Positions 10,140-22,968 of a stretch of DNA of 64,000 nucleotides are shown piece after piece. The notes under the pieces were generated by a model. The model was not told the origin of the DNA. It saw only the letters and a list, made by a program, of their open reading frames with translations, and did no database searches. The DNA is from Butyriboletus loyo. Taxonomy: Eukaryota; Basidiomycota; Agaricomycetes; Boletales; Boletaceae. Position numbers and translations under genes: made by a program. Location of the stretch: NCBI GenBank assembly GCA_038093515.1, contig JBBPSI010000058.1, positions 1 to 64,000 of the forward strand, given 5' to 3'. Every line of letters starts with the position of its first letter. Position 1 is the stretch's first letter.

Positions 10140-11064
10140 CACCGACCCGTCACGCTTACCAGCTGTTAGAAGCGTTCGTTTTGGACGGTTGCTATCCGCC
10201 CCCGCCGCGTCTAGTGCGAGGCCAGAACGGATTTCGAGTGACAAGGCATCGGTAGCTGTACAGGATAGCATGCCAGGGATATACCTCTGACTCGGATAAT
10301 ATAGCATGCTCGTGTATCGTAGACTACCAGGCCGAGGCGGGGCCCTGCTCAACACCGACTATCCTTCTCCGCTATCGATATCGCGTATCTCAACACGTCG
10401 TTCATCGACATCACAAAACCGAAGAAATCCAAGGCTGTCCCAGTGCCACTGGGGTGCCCTTTGAACGCTGAAATAGATGCCATGGTACAATTCTTATTCC
10501 TTTCCGACGCATTTCATAACAGAACATCATTCCAGATAACGCCCACAAATTATGCCCCACTTGAGTCCAACGACGGATGATGCTGAAGTGCACTGAGGGT
10601 CATGGTGTACCATCGTGCTCCACCAAGCTTAAATATGAATATAGGGCTCATGCTTTTGTGGGCATGTTTGAACTCTCAGAGGGACTTCCATTCACACTGC
10701 GTCATGTAGCTTTCAGGAAACCATCTCTTGCGCTGGCTTAGAAGTGAGCACGGAGGTTAATTTGCTTCGTATGCGTTGGCTTAAACTCGAACAGCGGCCA
10801 TGTGGAACCCAGGGCATTTGACTTTCCGACTCATGACATCGCGAGCAGCGATCAAGTCCATATCAAGTGATACACGAGCGATATCATGTATCTGACCCTC
10901 AGGTTTCTGATCCACTCAAACGAATGCAGCATTACACATAATAGACTTCCGATCTATACCACGATCGATCATCAATATGTGGAAAGCGTGGCGTGAGGCA
11001 TGACTAGACCTTCCTTCCCTCGAATGTCAGCGAATACTGTTCTTTGAATCGAACTACTTCGCAT
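10140..11064. other. Unassigned region between RPA3 and RLI1
   Basis: About 920 bp with only short frames and no recognisable protein motif. It contains the upstream region of RPA3 and the 3' flank of RLI1. A weakly coding-like serine/arginine-rich stretch on the plus strand (about 10340-10430) could not be joined to anything. Confidence 0.4.
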
Positions 11065-13454
11065 TTACTCTTCCAGGAAAAAGTAGTTACCCGCGGCTAG
11101 AAATATCGGATTTAGACCATCAGACGAAGCAGTGTCATATAAGCATACTCTTTTGTTCACGGTCTTTGATACTGTTTAACTTGTTCACACGAGGCCTGAA
11201 GTTGGTGGGATCACGCCGGAATGTAATCTCCAGAGAGGCCAAGAAGCGATTCATCCCCGAAAGGAGGGATTGCGGTCTGTACACGGCACTGAGTGTCGAC
11301 GAATGCAACTACCATGCAACATACTTACGGCGTTGCCGTTGCCGTGATGGCAGGCTGGCCCTCAAAGACGATAACGCGGTCTGCAAGGTAAGTCGCCATG
11401 ATGAAGTCGTGTTCAATGACGAACGCGGTCTTCTTGGCGTGGAGGATGAATCTGAGAATGGATAAGAGGACAGGTCTGGACTTCGAAATGTAATATCATA
11501 CCGTTTAATGACTTTGCTGGCAATGATGCGTTGCTCAGAATCCAGGAAACTGAAATGAATTGCGTCGGCAAAATTTGCCCAGGAGTGACTGGGGTGACTG
11601 ACCTGCTCGGCTCGTCAAGCAAATAAACAGACACGTTAGGTTTGCCTAATCCCATATCAGCCATGGCAAACTCGGAGACATAAAGAATACAGGTTACCCA
11701 ATGCGAGGACGATCGCAACACGTTGCAGCTCTCCTCCAGACAACGTCTTTACTTCCTGATCCATAATGTTTTCCAAGCTCATTGGTTTTAGTACATCGCT
11801 CTGGAACTGCGGGTGCATGAAGGACTGCTTGATCTGTTTGAGCAAAAGCATGCGGACGGTCCCGGGGAACTTCGGCGATATCGTTTGCGGTTTGAGCGAC
11901 ACAGCAAGCTCCATCTTGTCCGTTTCGATATCCGGGGTTGTCACACCAGCCAACAGACGAACAAACGTAGTCTTTCCGGTACCATTCTCCCCGAGCATGA
12001 CGACGATCTCTGAGTCGGTGAAACTGCCCCCTTCAACGGTCAGCTTGAAGTTGCCCATTGTCTTGGTCATCGCAGGGTAATTATAGTGACGTGTTTTGTC
12101 AACTATTAGCTCCTCTGCGGTCTCCACCATCTTGAAAGACAACGACTCTTCGCGGAAACGCAAGTTCTCGGTAGGGATGAACCCATCGAGGAAAATGTTG
12201 ATGCCTAGTTCCAACGCGGTCGGCTAACGACAGGTCAAATCCCGCGAGCTACCCACCTTCACGAACAGAGTAAGGCATGGTGACAACCCCATACATGGAT
12301 GGTTTCCCATATAGACAGCAGACAAAGTCGGACAAGTAATCCAAGACCGAAAGATCGTGCTCGACGGCTATGACGTAGCGGTTTGGGCTAAGCAATGAGC
12401 GAATAACTTCTGCGGCTTTCAATCGTTGCTTGATATCCAGATAACTCGATGGTTCGTCGAACATATACCTAAATGGGGTCAGAATAGAGAGCGAAGGAAG
12501 ACTAAGGGTTAAGCATACACGTCTGCCTTCTGAATACAAGACATCGCGATTGCGAATCTTTGAAGCTCTCCACCCGACAATTGAGATACTTCGCGCTCGA
12601 GAACATTGTTTAATTCGAGGTCGTCGCACATGTTCTGCTTGTTGTCGAGTTCTAGCTTGGAATCCAACATTTGGTCTACAGTCATGTTGCCTTTGATCGC
12701 GCGTGGTATGTGATCGACGTATTGCGGTTTAATGAGCGCCTTGAGGTTATCCTCCAGGACTTTGGTGAAGTAATTCTGCAGTTCGGATCCGCGAAAGTAT
12801 TTCAGGATCTCTTGCCAGTCGGGTGGATCCTGGACGGACAAGGTCTAATTGGTACATTTGAAAAGGTGGGAACGGATTTTGCGTACATCATATCGGCCCA
12901 AGTTGGGCTTGAGTTTTCCAGCAAGAATTTTGAGCGCTGTGCTCTTTCCGATACCATTAGTTCCGACGAGACCGAGAACTTGCCCAGGTCGGGGTGTGGG
13001 GAGCCGATGAAGCTTGAAAGCGTTGGCTGTATACCGGTGGGTGACCTCAGACTCGAGGTTGGTGGGAAGATTGATGATGGCAATAGCTTCAAAGGGGCAT
13101 CTTACATAGATCCGTTTGAACAAACAAGAGCAGATCCCATCATGGACTTACTTCTTCACACATATACCACAGCCGATACATAGGAACTCGGATATGAATG
13201 CGATTTTGTCTGACGACTTCACTTCGATACAAAGTTTTCCTGAGAAAAAAGACGGGTCAAAGAGTGTTGTAATTCAGCACGATCAGAGAGGACACGCACC
13301 CATTTTTACAACAGGACATGACTGTGCCGGCACAAGTCAGCTCCAGAGAGCGAAATGCCTCGGATCTGCACACCTTTTTACATTCCTGGGCACATCGTTT
13401 TGGCTTGCAGCGATTGGAATCGACGATAGCGATACGAGTGATTTTGTCCGCCAT
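11065..13454 (-). CDS. RLI1: ABCE1/RLI1, ribosome-recycling ATPase
   Basis: Minus-strand exons rebuild a full-length RLI1. The N-terminus [20 protein letters not shown] carries the first Fe-S cysteines, and [16 protein letters not shown] the second 4Fe-4S cluster. ABC domain 1 has GTNGIGKST (Walker A), [12 protein letters not shown] (signature) and YMFDEPSS (Walker B). ABC domain 2 has [21 protein letters not shown] and VYLLDEPSS, with H-loops AVEHDL and VIEHDF. The C-terminus ends GNYFFLEE. At least nine introns of about 50-60 nt interrupt it. RLI1 splits ribosomes after termination and is essential in eukaryotes. It shares a 122-bp divergent promoter with the parvulin gene. Every catalytic motif is intact. 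Confidence 0.95.
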
Positions 13455-13505
13455 AGATTGAATATTGGCTGACCGTTCTCTGCGAGTAAATATAAAGTAC
13501 ATTGG

Positions 13506-13511
13506 CACGTG
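13506..13511. promoter_or_regulatory. CACGTG E-box in the RLI1/parvulin divergent promoter
   Basis: CACGTGAC lies in the 122-bp space between the two start codons. This is the core for bHLH factors such as Cbf1 in fungi. It is a sequence match only and may be fortuitous. Confidence 0.35.
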
Positions 13512-13576
13512 ACTGACTGGTATAGCACAGCCGCAACGCTGACTTGGATGGGATACACCATTTGGACTCGTCCAGG

Positions 13577-14202
13577 ATGGGGAAGAATAAGACGACGTCC
13601 AACGAGAAGAAAAGCGCCGGAAACAAAGGTACCGCCAACACTACCGAGAAATCTGACGGCAAGGTGCGCATTTCCAACAATCTGCGCCTTGCGTCGAGAC
13701 ACCAGTCCTCAAGTCAAGTGCTGTGACAGACCAAGGGCGGGCTGAAACCCGCTACTGCGATAAACGTCCGTCATATATTATGTGAGAAGCAGTCAAAGGC
13801 GTTGGAGGCTCTGGAGAAGGTACAGGTATAACGACTTTCTGCGCGATCTTGCGTTGCGTTAACCATACTCAGTTGGGTCAGCGATTCGACAAAGTCGCCC
13901 AAGAGTATTCCGAGGACAAAGCCAAAGGTGCCCATCGCATCTGCCTTTGGTTGCTTCTCTTCCTGATTCAAGTTTACAGCCGGGGGGAGCCTTGGTTGGA
14001 TGGCCCGGGGGTCGATGGTTGTATGTTGGCAGTAAAGTTCTACTGTGACTCGTCATACTGAGTTGATTGCCTTATGGTTCAGGGTGCGTTCCAAGATGCT
14101 GCGTTTGCATTAACGCCATCGACGGTGGACAAGCCTATTCTATCTCCACTGGTCAAGACCAACTTTGGGTATCACATTATTATGGTCGAAGGCAGGCGAT
14201 AA
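13577..14202 (+). CDS. Parvulin-type peptidyl-prolyl isomerase (PAR14/PIN4-like)
   Basis: The N-terminus [18 protein letters not shown] is a basic, Gly/Lys-rich tail like that of human PIN4. After introns follows the parvulin fold: [56 protein letters not shown] and [13 protein letters not shown]. The enzyme interconverts cis and trans X-Pro bonds; PIN4 homologues lack the phospho-Ser specificity of PIN1 and are nuclear, ribosome-biogenesis or mitochondrial proteins. There is no WW domain, which excludes Ess1/PIN1. The junction after ALEK is ambiguous by six bases (GTACAG either exon or intron). The 3' end faces the SNT1-like gene only 74 bp away. Confidence 0.88.
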
Positions 14203-14276
14203 GCCCAATCAAGTACATATGAATACACGTCTGTCCACACTTCGCAAACCGATCACCAACGAGGCAGACCCCTGCG

Positions 14277-17200
14277 TCATGCTAAGACCGGACGCTCAAC
14301 TACATCGTCGTTCACCACTTCATCGGCAGCGACAACTGTTACCGCTCGAGTGATGATTGCGGTCCTGCGCTTTCTTCTCGGCTGCTCCACATCAGGATCG
14401 GGAGTGGTTCCCGAAGATGTTACGTCTGGTTGAATGGTGGTCCGTCTTGATGTGCTAGATCTTCTCGATTCGCCGTTGCTACGATCGACCGCTCGTTTGC
14501 GCTTATTCCCTGTGGATGGCGCAGCTTCGTTCAGGGATGCCGGTGAAACGCGTGAAACCTCGTCATCGTGACGACGTATGTCCTCCAAAAGGGCTTTGCC
14601 TCTCTGTTTGCTAGCTCTACCGTTTTTACGACGCCTACTTGTGCCATATTGCATGACAGCTTTCTTGAAGTCGACACCCTGCTTCTTGTGGAGGTAGTAA
14701 TATGTGACACATTGATCAGCCGTCTTGTTCGGCAGCCGTTGGGCGATGAGACCAAATTGTTTCGGGTGCGCAGCGAACTCGTTGAGGAAGATGTCACGCT
14801 CCTCTTCAGTCCAATAATCTTGACCAGAAGAGGCACCATAAAATTCGGAAGGATCATCCACAATGTTGTTCGTGTCATCAAATAAGTAGGGCACAGAACC
14901 CTCAGTGACGGAGATCATGTCCGGAATCTTGGCCACGTTCTTGATCGCAAGATAGCTGGGATCAGTGAGTTCTTCCACGCCTAAGCTGGCAATGATCTGC
15001 TCCATCTCTAGGTCCGAACGGACAGCATCTCCCATGACTGCAGTCGAACGCCGGGTTGTCCTGCCACTTGACGGAACTGCAGACTCCTCCGGAATTCCAA
15101 CGCCAGTCTTCTGGGCTTCATCAAGCCGCGCACAATGCTCTAGCCACCGTTCATGCAATGCTAAATATTCGGCTTTTAACCTGCGGGACTTTTCTACGAT
15201 TTCAGACTGGCGTTCTACAAAGCGATCGACCAAAGATGATCGGATTGCCTCGTGTGTTGCCAGTCTACCAGAGGAATTCGCAACGATTAGCTCTTCTGAT
15301 CGATGATTCTGGTTGCTAGGAGGAGGTGGGAGGTTCAAGTTTGAAACTACTTGATTGGCTCGAAGCACAGGGAATACACGTTCGGCACGCGATTGGCGGT
15401 CATAGCGGAGACGTTTGACTAGGACAAATCGAACACCCTCTCGGGTTGACTTGAGGTCGGTAGGTTGACATACAACAGAACGATGTGCCGGAGAAGCTGG
15501 GATGGTGCTGTGATCACTGACCACGATTCTCAACGAACTTGCAACTGGTTCAGGGGTGGCAATCACATTCGTGTGGTCGATGCTCGATCCAGGTTCTATA
15601 GCGCTTGATATGACGTCGGACTCCTTTTCCGGTACCTGTACGACGGGTGAGGGAGTTACTGTGGAGGATGTAGGAGGGGGCTCTCGGTATTCATTAGTCT
15701 CGAGAGTAGTAGAAATATCGAGAGCAGCACGCTCTGTACTTGTAGACGATTCTGCAGCTACACAACAATCGACTTTTGACGATGACCCTTCAGGCGAGGG
15801 GCAAAGAGAACCAATGGTCATGGAATCTGTTTCCACGTGCGGAGTCACAGCTTCATGAGGCGATGCTGCAACGCATGGTCAGCATTGGTGCCTTCTTAAT
15901 CCTCGCAGCACACGCACCTCTGTGAGGTGTTGCGTCACTGCAAGATACTGATTTAGGGATCGGGAGTGGCGAGGCGTTACCTTCCAGAGCCTCTTGATTA
16001 GCTGCGTAATTCCCATTCGTGAAAATGGTCTGGTGGCTAGACGACTGCTTGTTGGCCGAGATATGTACAACTATTCCCGGACATTTGGAACGTTCTAATG
16101 GAGCGTTGCCAGCATCGCCTGGGAACGGTACCTCGTTCGTGACGCGCGAGAGTGCCTTCTCCTGCACTGGTTGGATCGACAACTGGGGAAGAGTAGACGT
16201 TTCATCGAGTTCGGAGATACCGGACCTGGAACGCCTAGGCGATCTTGACGATGATCGAGATTCGGACTTTGTATCAGGACCCTCCCGAAAAATAGAACTT
16301 GCTCGAGAGAGGGATAGTGAGGAAGAGAGGGATTGGTGGCCACTATCAGCAACAGGAAAGTGTATCGAACTGCTTTGGTATAATTCCGTTTCAGCGAGTG
16401 GACGAGGTGGCGGAGAACGATGCTGTAACTGTGGAAGCGAAGCGGACAGTCGAGGAGGGGTACTCGAAATTGAACTTCCTTGGCGCTCTTCCGCACGATC
16501 AAAGCAGGTAGGTCTGCGCTGGTAACTTACACTATCGCTTGTGTGGGATGATGTCCAAGCATCGTCCTGGTACTGAGGTCGATATGTGTCGGCAGTCCGC
16601 GAAAAGGACCCGAGATCGCGCACAGCATGGAGGGCGGAGGAGGGGCGGTAGCTGTCATAGTGTGGTACGAAGTCTGAGCGTATAGCAGGCTTTTGCGGTG
16701 AGAGGTCTCGTGAGGACTGCCGCCGACGATCTCCATAGCGATCGAAGGTGGAATCCAATCTACAAAACACCAAGTGTTATGGCAGTCTTACCTCTGATGA
16801 TACAACATACAATCCATACCGAGTAAGTCTATCAAATTGTGGTTGTTTCCAACCCTCCTGAGGTTCAAACATCCTCTCAGCTAGGGTATCACGATGATTT
16901 TTGTCCCACGGTGGTGGACTTGGAGAAAGTCGTTTATGCTGCCATCGAGAGGCGTGGTCCCATTGACGAGATTCCTGTGGTCTTGCGCGGTCATAACGAG
17001 GGGGAGACGGACTACGGCTATAGTACCGCTGGGGCCTGTAAACGTTCGGCCTGTAGCTGTTGGGATGATCATCATAGTGTGTACCACCTCGAGGTTTATA
17101 GCTATCATAAGTGAGCCGCCTTGTAAATGAACCTGGAGAAGTAGATCTACGGCGAGAGAAGTGCTATGCAAAAGCTTTCAGGAACTGATGGAGTAAGGTA

Positions 17201-17308
17201 TTTGATCTGACTGACATCGTATGATGAAAAACCAGTTGGAGGTCGGCGGAAATCATGGGGCAGCGACGTTCCAGTTGGAGACAGCTGCCCGTAGCCGATA
17301 GAGGACAT
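14277..17308 (-). CDS. SANT-domain transcriptional corepressor, SNT1/NCoR-like
   Basis: Translation starts MSSIGYGQLSPTGTSLPHDF at 17308 and runs through an Arg/Ser/Tyr-rich disordered N-terminus. After introns near 17170-17220, 16760-16820 and 15855-15905 comes a large last exon. That exon has a coiled-coil-like stretch (VEKSRRLKAEYLALHERWLE) and one clear SANT domain (YWTEEERDIFLNEF, HPKQFGLIAQRLPNKTADQC, VTYYYLHKK). The pairing of that coiled coil with the SANT domain is typical of Snt1 in the Set3 histone-deacetylase complex and of NCoR/SMRT. Only one SANT domain is obvious, while homologues may have two. The C-terminus is basic and Ser/Thr-rich. The gene starts 291 bp from PIG-S, divergently. 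Confidence 0.8.
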
Positions 17309-17599
17309 GTTCAAGATAGCTCTTCAGAGATCTGATGTACCGTCAACAGTCTTGGAAGAGAAAAGAACGCTGGGAATGTTGAAGTTCGAGGGTCGCGGAA
17401 ACTATATTGCGACACGGTCCACGAAACTGCAGGTCGAGACAACTTGAACAGTGTCAAAACTGGAGTCCTACCGATTGTTCTTTAAACAGCGCGTGGAATC
17501 TGAAGACAAGAGGGGAGTACAAGGGAGAGAACGTTTGAAACTCCGCTGGCCATAGTCAATTGGTCTGAAGTTTGAACGCGTCCAAGGCGTGAACTTGCT

Positions 17600-19440
17600 A
17601 TGGACTCAGCTCCTGCCAACCCAAGCCACGGTCTCAAGGAGCCCCAGAGACTCCCTTTTGAGTCCGCCAAGATACGAAGACTCGTCCTAGGCTCTTACTG
17701 GACTATAATCATCCTTGCCCTTCCGTTCTGGTGGAGGCTCACAAGTATCGAACGTATAGCGCTGCCCTCGGTCCGTGTAAGGGCGCAGCTCGACAGGAAA
17801 CTCGTATTTCCCGTAGAGGTACAACTTGATGCAGCGAGCTTTGAACACAGTGCCCCCCGTTTGGCGAGAGAGCTCAACGAAAGTCTTGCTCAGACTCTTC
17901 ATGCTTCCCCTACGTGGAGAAACCTAGACGTTCGGGTGGGTATTGGCGAGAGCGCAGGTGCGAGGAACCGAGCGGAAGGACACGCATGCAGTTGGTAATA
18001 AATGCTATAGAGGACCCAGGTTCGCCTTCAAATGCATATACTGTTGTACTCGGGGATCGCACCGCCGTCCAGCACCCCAGACAGTTGGTTGTGAGCCCGG
18101 AGGATGCATCAGGTGGGTCGGATCGTAATTTATACACCCTCAGCGCCTCATGCACGGTAATGGACATTCAGTTCACCGGCTGGCCAGTATTTTGTCTGGT
18201 CTGCTTGCGCCCGAGATCTCCCCGATGCAGGAACAACGCGTTTTTCAATACAGCAACCGCTATCGGCTTGCTTTCACGTTGTTGAACGAAAATGCCGCAT
18301 CAGATCGTCTCGTTCATTCTTGGGACATTCAATCTGCAATTGTAGGAAAGTTGTCCTGTGTCATTTGAGTTCCGACGGCTGATCAGAAGCCTGCAGACCA
18401 CTTGTTTCCAATTATTTCCCAATTGAATGTGCTCCATAATATCACCGTCGAAAGTCAGGTTCAATACCATGCACCACTGGCGTTCAAACCCATGCAATTT
18501 ACCGACGGCAACACTTCCTTCCACGGCGTCACTCCTGAGGATCTGACCGTATTCATCAACTCCGCTGAATGGTCATTGTGTAATTATCCTGTCAACTGGA
18601 CGTTCGGGAAAGAGTTTTGATGCATGATTCAGCTTCCAGTGTCTCCAATGACCCAGTCCTTCATTTTGTGTTGTTTGTACCGTCGTCATTCCGACAGCCG
18701 CTTTGTATCCTTGACGCACACGGTAAGCGTTCATTAACTTTCAAGTGAACGGGCAACTGGAGTAATTTCAGGGTCACCCACCAATCAAAATGCATTTCTT
18801 CTGTCCCAATGGGGTGGCATATTCATTCTCAACAGGCATGCGGAAGATGTGATGATGACGCACTTGACAACGGCGGACCTGGTGCCTGTCTTTTCTGCAT
18901 TTTCTAGTCAGCTAACTGCCTTGTTGGGTGTTCCTTCCCTTCCTCGTGGCGTGCGGTCCAAAGTGGATTCACCGCTATCCGACTGGCAGCTAGACGCCCT
19001 CCTGCGACACCGAATCTCGGAGAATATTTTGAGCAGCCAACAGACACTTCACAGTATCGTGAAACTCGTGGACCAAATTGAAGCTATGCCTGTCGACCAA
19101 AAGGTCAGGGGGGACGTGCACAATGCGTTATCAGCTCTTGAAGAGGTCTATCCCATTTCGGTTCGCCTGTCATTATCCTAACGAGGTGACTTTGTCATAG
19201 GCTTATCGATCCGCGGTGGAACACCCAGCGGTTCCTTTGCGACGGTCCAGTGAGGCTTTGTCTTTGGCATCGCATGCTTTTTTTAATCCCGGCATGTTGG
19301 CAATGCTGTACTTCCCTGCCGAGCACAAATATGCTGTTTACACCCCCTTGTTTGCTTCTATCTCAGTGCCTCTGATAGTCGCGCTCGGAAGAGAGATTTA
19401 TGCCTGGAGAAGGGAACGTCGGGCGACGAGGAATGGATGA
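17600..19440 (+). CDS. GPI17: GPI transamidase subunit PIG-S (Gpi17)
   Basis: A signal-anchor near residue 30-50 (LGSYWTIIILALPFWWRL) and a C-terminal membrane segment (YTPLFASISVPLIVALGREI) flank a large lumenal domain, the topology of PIG-S. Recognisable family stretches are YTVVLGDRTAVQHPRQ, FINSAEWSL, LHFVLFVPSSFRQPL, AFLLSQWGG, LTALLGVP, ENILSSQQTL and ASHAFFNPGMLAMLYFPAEH. PIG-S is a structural subunit of the ER complex that attaches GPI anchors to proteins. There are several introns of about 50-60 nt. The start is chosen as the first Met before the anchor. Confidence 0.88.
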
Positions 19441-19554
19441 CTATACTCTGTTTAGTGCACCGGTGCTAGGTAGAATGCAGGTCACTGCCAAACGAAAGAA
19501 AAAAAAAACTTTTCCCCGTTCTCATCGCCATTCTCATAGCCATTATTTAGTGTG

Positions 19555-19562
19555 TCACGTGA
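19555..19562. promoter_or_regulatory. TCACGTGA palindrome upstream of FYV10
   Basis: An 8-bp perfect palindrome containing CACGTG lies 129 bp upstream of the FYV10 start codon in a 250-bp intergenic space. It matches the Cbf1/TFEB-type bHLH site. The function is inferred from sequence only. Confidence 0.4.
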
Positions 19563-19690
19563 TGACTACGATCGACGTCAGTACTGCTGCGGTGTGCCGT
19601 TGCACTAGTAGTAGGAAGGCACTGCCAACACCACGGTGCAACTAGCTTTATCTTTTGACAACAACAAGGCCGCTTTAATAATTTGTCGCC

Positions 19691-21222
19691 ATGAGCACAA
19701 ACAAAGTGAACGTTGATGGCGTTATGCTCTTTGAGCAACCATTCGCACGCGTACGTTGTACTGTCCTTGGAGCGGGCACCTCTCACACCGAGATGCATGT
19801 TAGGTACCCTACGAGAATTATCGCAAAGTATTTCGTGCATCTCAAAGGAATATCGAGCGTGAATTGGGTAACGTACAGACAACGTCGAATGAACTCCAGA
19901 AACGTTCAAAGGGAAACGAGGTCAACCTTGAGGATGCCGCCAAGGCCGTTGATGGGATGATAGCGCGAGTAGAGAATCTTAAACGCAAGGTCGGGACCTC
20001 ATGTATTGTGCATCCTGGCAATGATCCATCAGATGCGTATTCTGCACAGCTTTCGGACCTGCAGGAAAACAATGGCAGGCCGACACTGGATGTTACATAT
20101 GAACGGCTTCAGCACCTCGCGTTGGTTGAGGCTCTACCGACCACGAACTGCCCTGATTTTTCACGTTGGGCGGACACAAGGCTGGACCGATGGTTGGTTG
20201 ACTGGACACTGCGCACAGGCCGAGAAAAAAGCGCAAGGAAACTAGCCCAAGAAAGGGGTATTGAAGTACGTTATCCCTGTTGTCAGTCTCTGCTGGACCA
20301 CACGTTGAAAGCTCGTATCATTAGACCCTTGTGGACATTGATCTTTTCATGGACATCCACAGGATTGAACGCGCGCTTTTCCGGCACAGCTGCAGCGAAG
20401 CTATAGCGTGGTGCAGCGAAAATAAAACGGCATTGAGAAAAATTAGGGTGAGTTCCTGAGCTAAGCCATTCTGAACTCACACAGCAATTTCCGGTACTTT
20501 GCAGAGCACTCTCGAGTTCGAGCTCCGGCTTCAAGAATACATTGAATTGGCCCGCGCTCGCAAAACACAGGATGCGATCACGTATGCGAAAAGGTACCTT
20601 GTTTCGTGGCAGGAGACCCACTTGCAGCAAATTACGCAAGCGATGGCACTCCTAGCTGTCCAGCCCTCAACGACTTGTGGACAGTACAAGGTTCGTGGCG
20701 TATTGAAACGATTTCCACCGAGCCTCACGACGTTGTAGCGTCTCTATGACGAGTCCCGTTGGAACTCACTGATTCAAGCATTCCGCCTCGCTATTTATTC
20801 GTTGAACAGTTTGCCGACGGAACCGCTTTTGCATCTTGCGCTTTACGCTGGCCTAGCTTCCCTGAAGCTACCCGCTTGCTATGATGTCACGCATAATGTC
20901 GACTGTCCGGTGTGCGATCCCAATATCAGCGTTCTCGCCAAAGAGGTACCCTTCAGCCACCATGCTAACTCCACGATTGTTTGCTATTTGAGCGGTAAAA
21001 TCATGGATGAGGATAACATGCCGATGGCCTTCCCCAATGGACGTGTTTACTCGACAGAGGTGCGATAAAATTGCGGTTGACATGAAGCTGCGCTTACAAC
21101 TCTACCCGTGGCCTATGTAGGCACTCGAAGAGATGGCCGCCAAGAACAACGGCAAAGTCACATGTCCACGATCTGGTCAAGTCTGCGAATTTACTGCATT
21201 GAAAAAGGTTTTCATCTCCTGA
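19691..21222 (+). CDS. FYV10: GID/CTLH E3 ligase subunit FYV10 (MAEA)
   Basis: Exons rebuild MAEA/Gid9. They include an N-terminal coiled coil, a LisH-like segment RLDRWLVDWTLRTG with EKSARKLAQERGIE, and a CTLH/CRA region (RIERALFRHSCSEALAWCSE, LEFELRLQEYIELARARKT, AITYAKRYLV). The C-terminal RING-like domain has CPVCDPN, STIVCYLSGKIMDEDNMP, FPNGRVYSTEALEEM and TCPRSGQVCEF. The ring is of the divergent GID type, with no full set of zinc ligands. In yeast the GID complex degrades gluconeogenic enzymes; in other eukaryotes CTLH acts more broadly. The last intron ends at TAG before GCACTCGAAGAG. The stop is at 21220-21222. Confidence 0.9.
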
Positions 21223-21599
21223 CCTCGAACGTTGCATGTATCGTTGGCATCCATGACAATTCGCTCGTCTGTGGTGACGCTAGTATAACGCATTCTCGCA
21301 GAACACGTGTGGGTCGGAAGCGATAATCATTACCATGGCTTTGCTTTTTGGCTTTTGGAAGCTGTATGTAACCCGAACCAATACTTACACGACTCATCAT
21401 GAATGATCAAGTGGGCGGATGTGTTGTACCTGTCCAACGCGTGCTTGGGAATGGAATCAAGATCCCATGCTACTTTCCCACGGCCCATAACCATCCAGAA
21501 TGAGCCTTCTTTTTTTGTATTGGACCCCCGGCATTGTCCCCTTCACCTGCAAAGCTAGAAAAGGGCCGCACCACCAGATTTTTCATTCGACTCGCTTCC
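21223..21599. other. Intergenic between FYV10 and PAQR genes
   Basis: 377 bp with no recognisable coding motif. It should contain the FYV10 terminator and the PAQR promoter. An upstream first exon of the PAQR gene here cannot be excluded. Confidence 0.4.
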
Positions 21600-22968
21600 A
21601 TGCACAGGCGCATGCCTTTATCTGTCTCTTCGAATGGAATTAATAGACCCGACGTGAAGTCAAAGCGGACAGCTGTCAACTCGCTGACGCTCTCTTGGAG
21701 CGAGATACCAGAGTGGCAAAGGGACAACGAGTACATCCTGAGTGGATACCGTCCGTAAGCACTCCTGGCTACGATGATTGGTGGCTTGGTCCGTCCGTTA
21801 TGGCAAGGGCTGAGTATATGGTTTCTTCAGGGTGCAAAACAGGTGGTCTGGTTGCGTTGCCTCGATCTTTGGCTGTAAGTTGTACGCGTCCCTTCATAGA
21901 CGCTCACAAACACTGCCATTTTCCAAATGGTCAGATCTTCACAACGAGACTGGTGAGCCTAGATAGTGTCCAGCCTTGGTGCTCCTCGTAGTGAACGCAG
22001 ATATGCAATCCGATATTCACCCAGTGAACATTCACAGTCACTTTTGGGGTGCAATACTCTTCATTATTTTACTCGCAACCTTTCAGACGAGACACGTGGC
22101 GGTATACGAGACCACGACGTGGGTCGATACCTGCGTCGTTGCAGTCTTCCTTCTGTCGGCTGTCTTCTGTTTGTCCGCCAGCGCTACATACCATACGTCT
22201 ACGTGCCACTCTCAGAAAGTGAGTTTTCCCCAAACCGAAACAGTTCGAGACGCTTTAGCGAGACAGGTCTCTGTTAGGTGTCATGCCTTGGACTACATTG
22301 GCATCATAGGTCGGGACGTTGCCATCACCTTGTCTACGATAGCCCTTGACTGATCTCTCTCTCTCGGTAGTACTTACTGTTGGGTCGTTCGTGCCTTGCA
22401 TTTTTTATGGTTTCTCCTGTGATCCCCTGTCTCGGACCATTCATCTCCTTGCCATCGCATCCGCTGGTGCCTGTAGGTGCTCCCCAAAACTTTGCGGACG
22501 TTTTATGATCGTCATGTACGACAGGTGCCACATGCATCGCCTTGAATCCCGAATATGCGAAGCCAAGCCATCGGAGTGCAAGAACGGGGGTGTTCATTGC
22601 CCTTGGACTATGCGCGGTTGTGCCTGTCACGCAACTGGTCACGAGACATGGTACAATGAAAGTATTCTCGGAGATGGGCTTTGCTTGGCTGCTCACCTCG
22701 GGTACATTATACATAGTGGGTGCATTGATTTAGTGCGTTATCCTCGTTCGCCGTGAACTTGCGTGTCTGATGCGTTTTTTTGATTTCATTCCCGCTCAGC
22801 GCCAACCGCATTCCGGAGCGGATTGCACCTGGAAAGTTTGATTGTTTTTTCGCCTCGCACCAGATTTTCCACGTCTGCGTCGTCATGGCCGTGCTGGCTC
22901 ACTGGATCTGTGTGTTGACTGTGCTCGGGCACTGGCACTCTGACATGGGTGGTGCATGTGACGCGTGA
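21600..22968 (+). CDS. PAQR family receptor (ADIPOR/hemolysin III type, Izh-like)
   Basis: The spliced protein contains hallmark PAQR motifs in order. They are LTLSWSEIPEWQRDNEYIL and SGYRP (N-terminal cytosolic motif), LHNETVNIHSHFWGA (first helix with conserved NxxxH), FCLSASATYHT, HALDYIGIIVLTVGSFVPC, NPEYAKPSHRSARTGVF and the last helix FFASHQIFHVCVV. The three zinc-binding histidine sites are all present. Fungal Izh proteins are seven-helix membrane receptors or ceramidase-like enzymes linked to zinc and sphingolipid homeostasis. The exon between SGYRP and LHNET is not resolved with certainty (21760-21950). The stop is at 22966-22968. Confidence 0.87.
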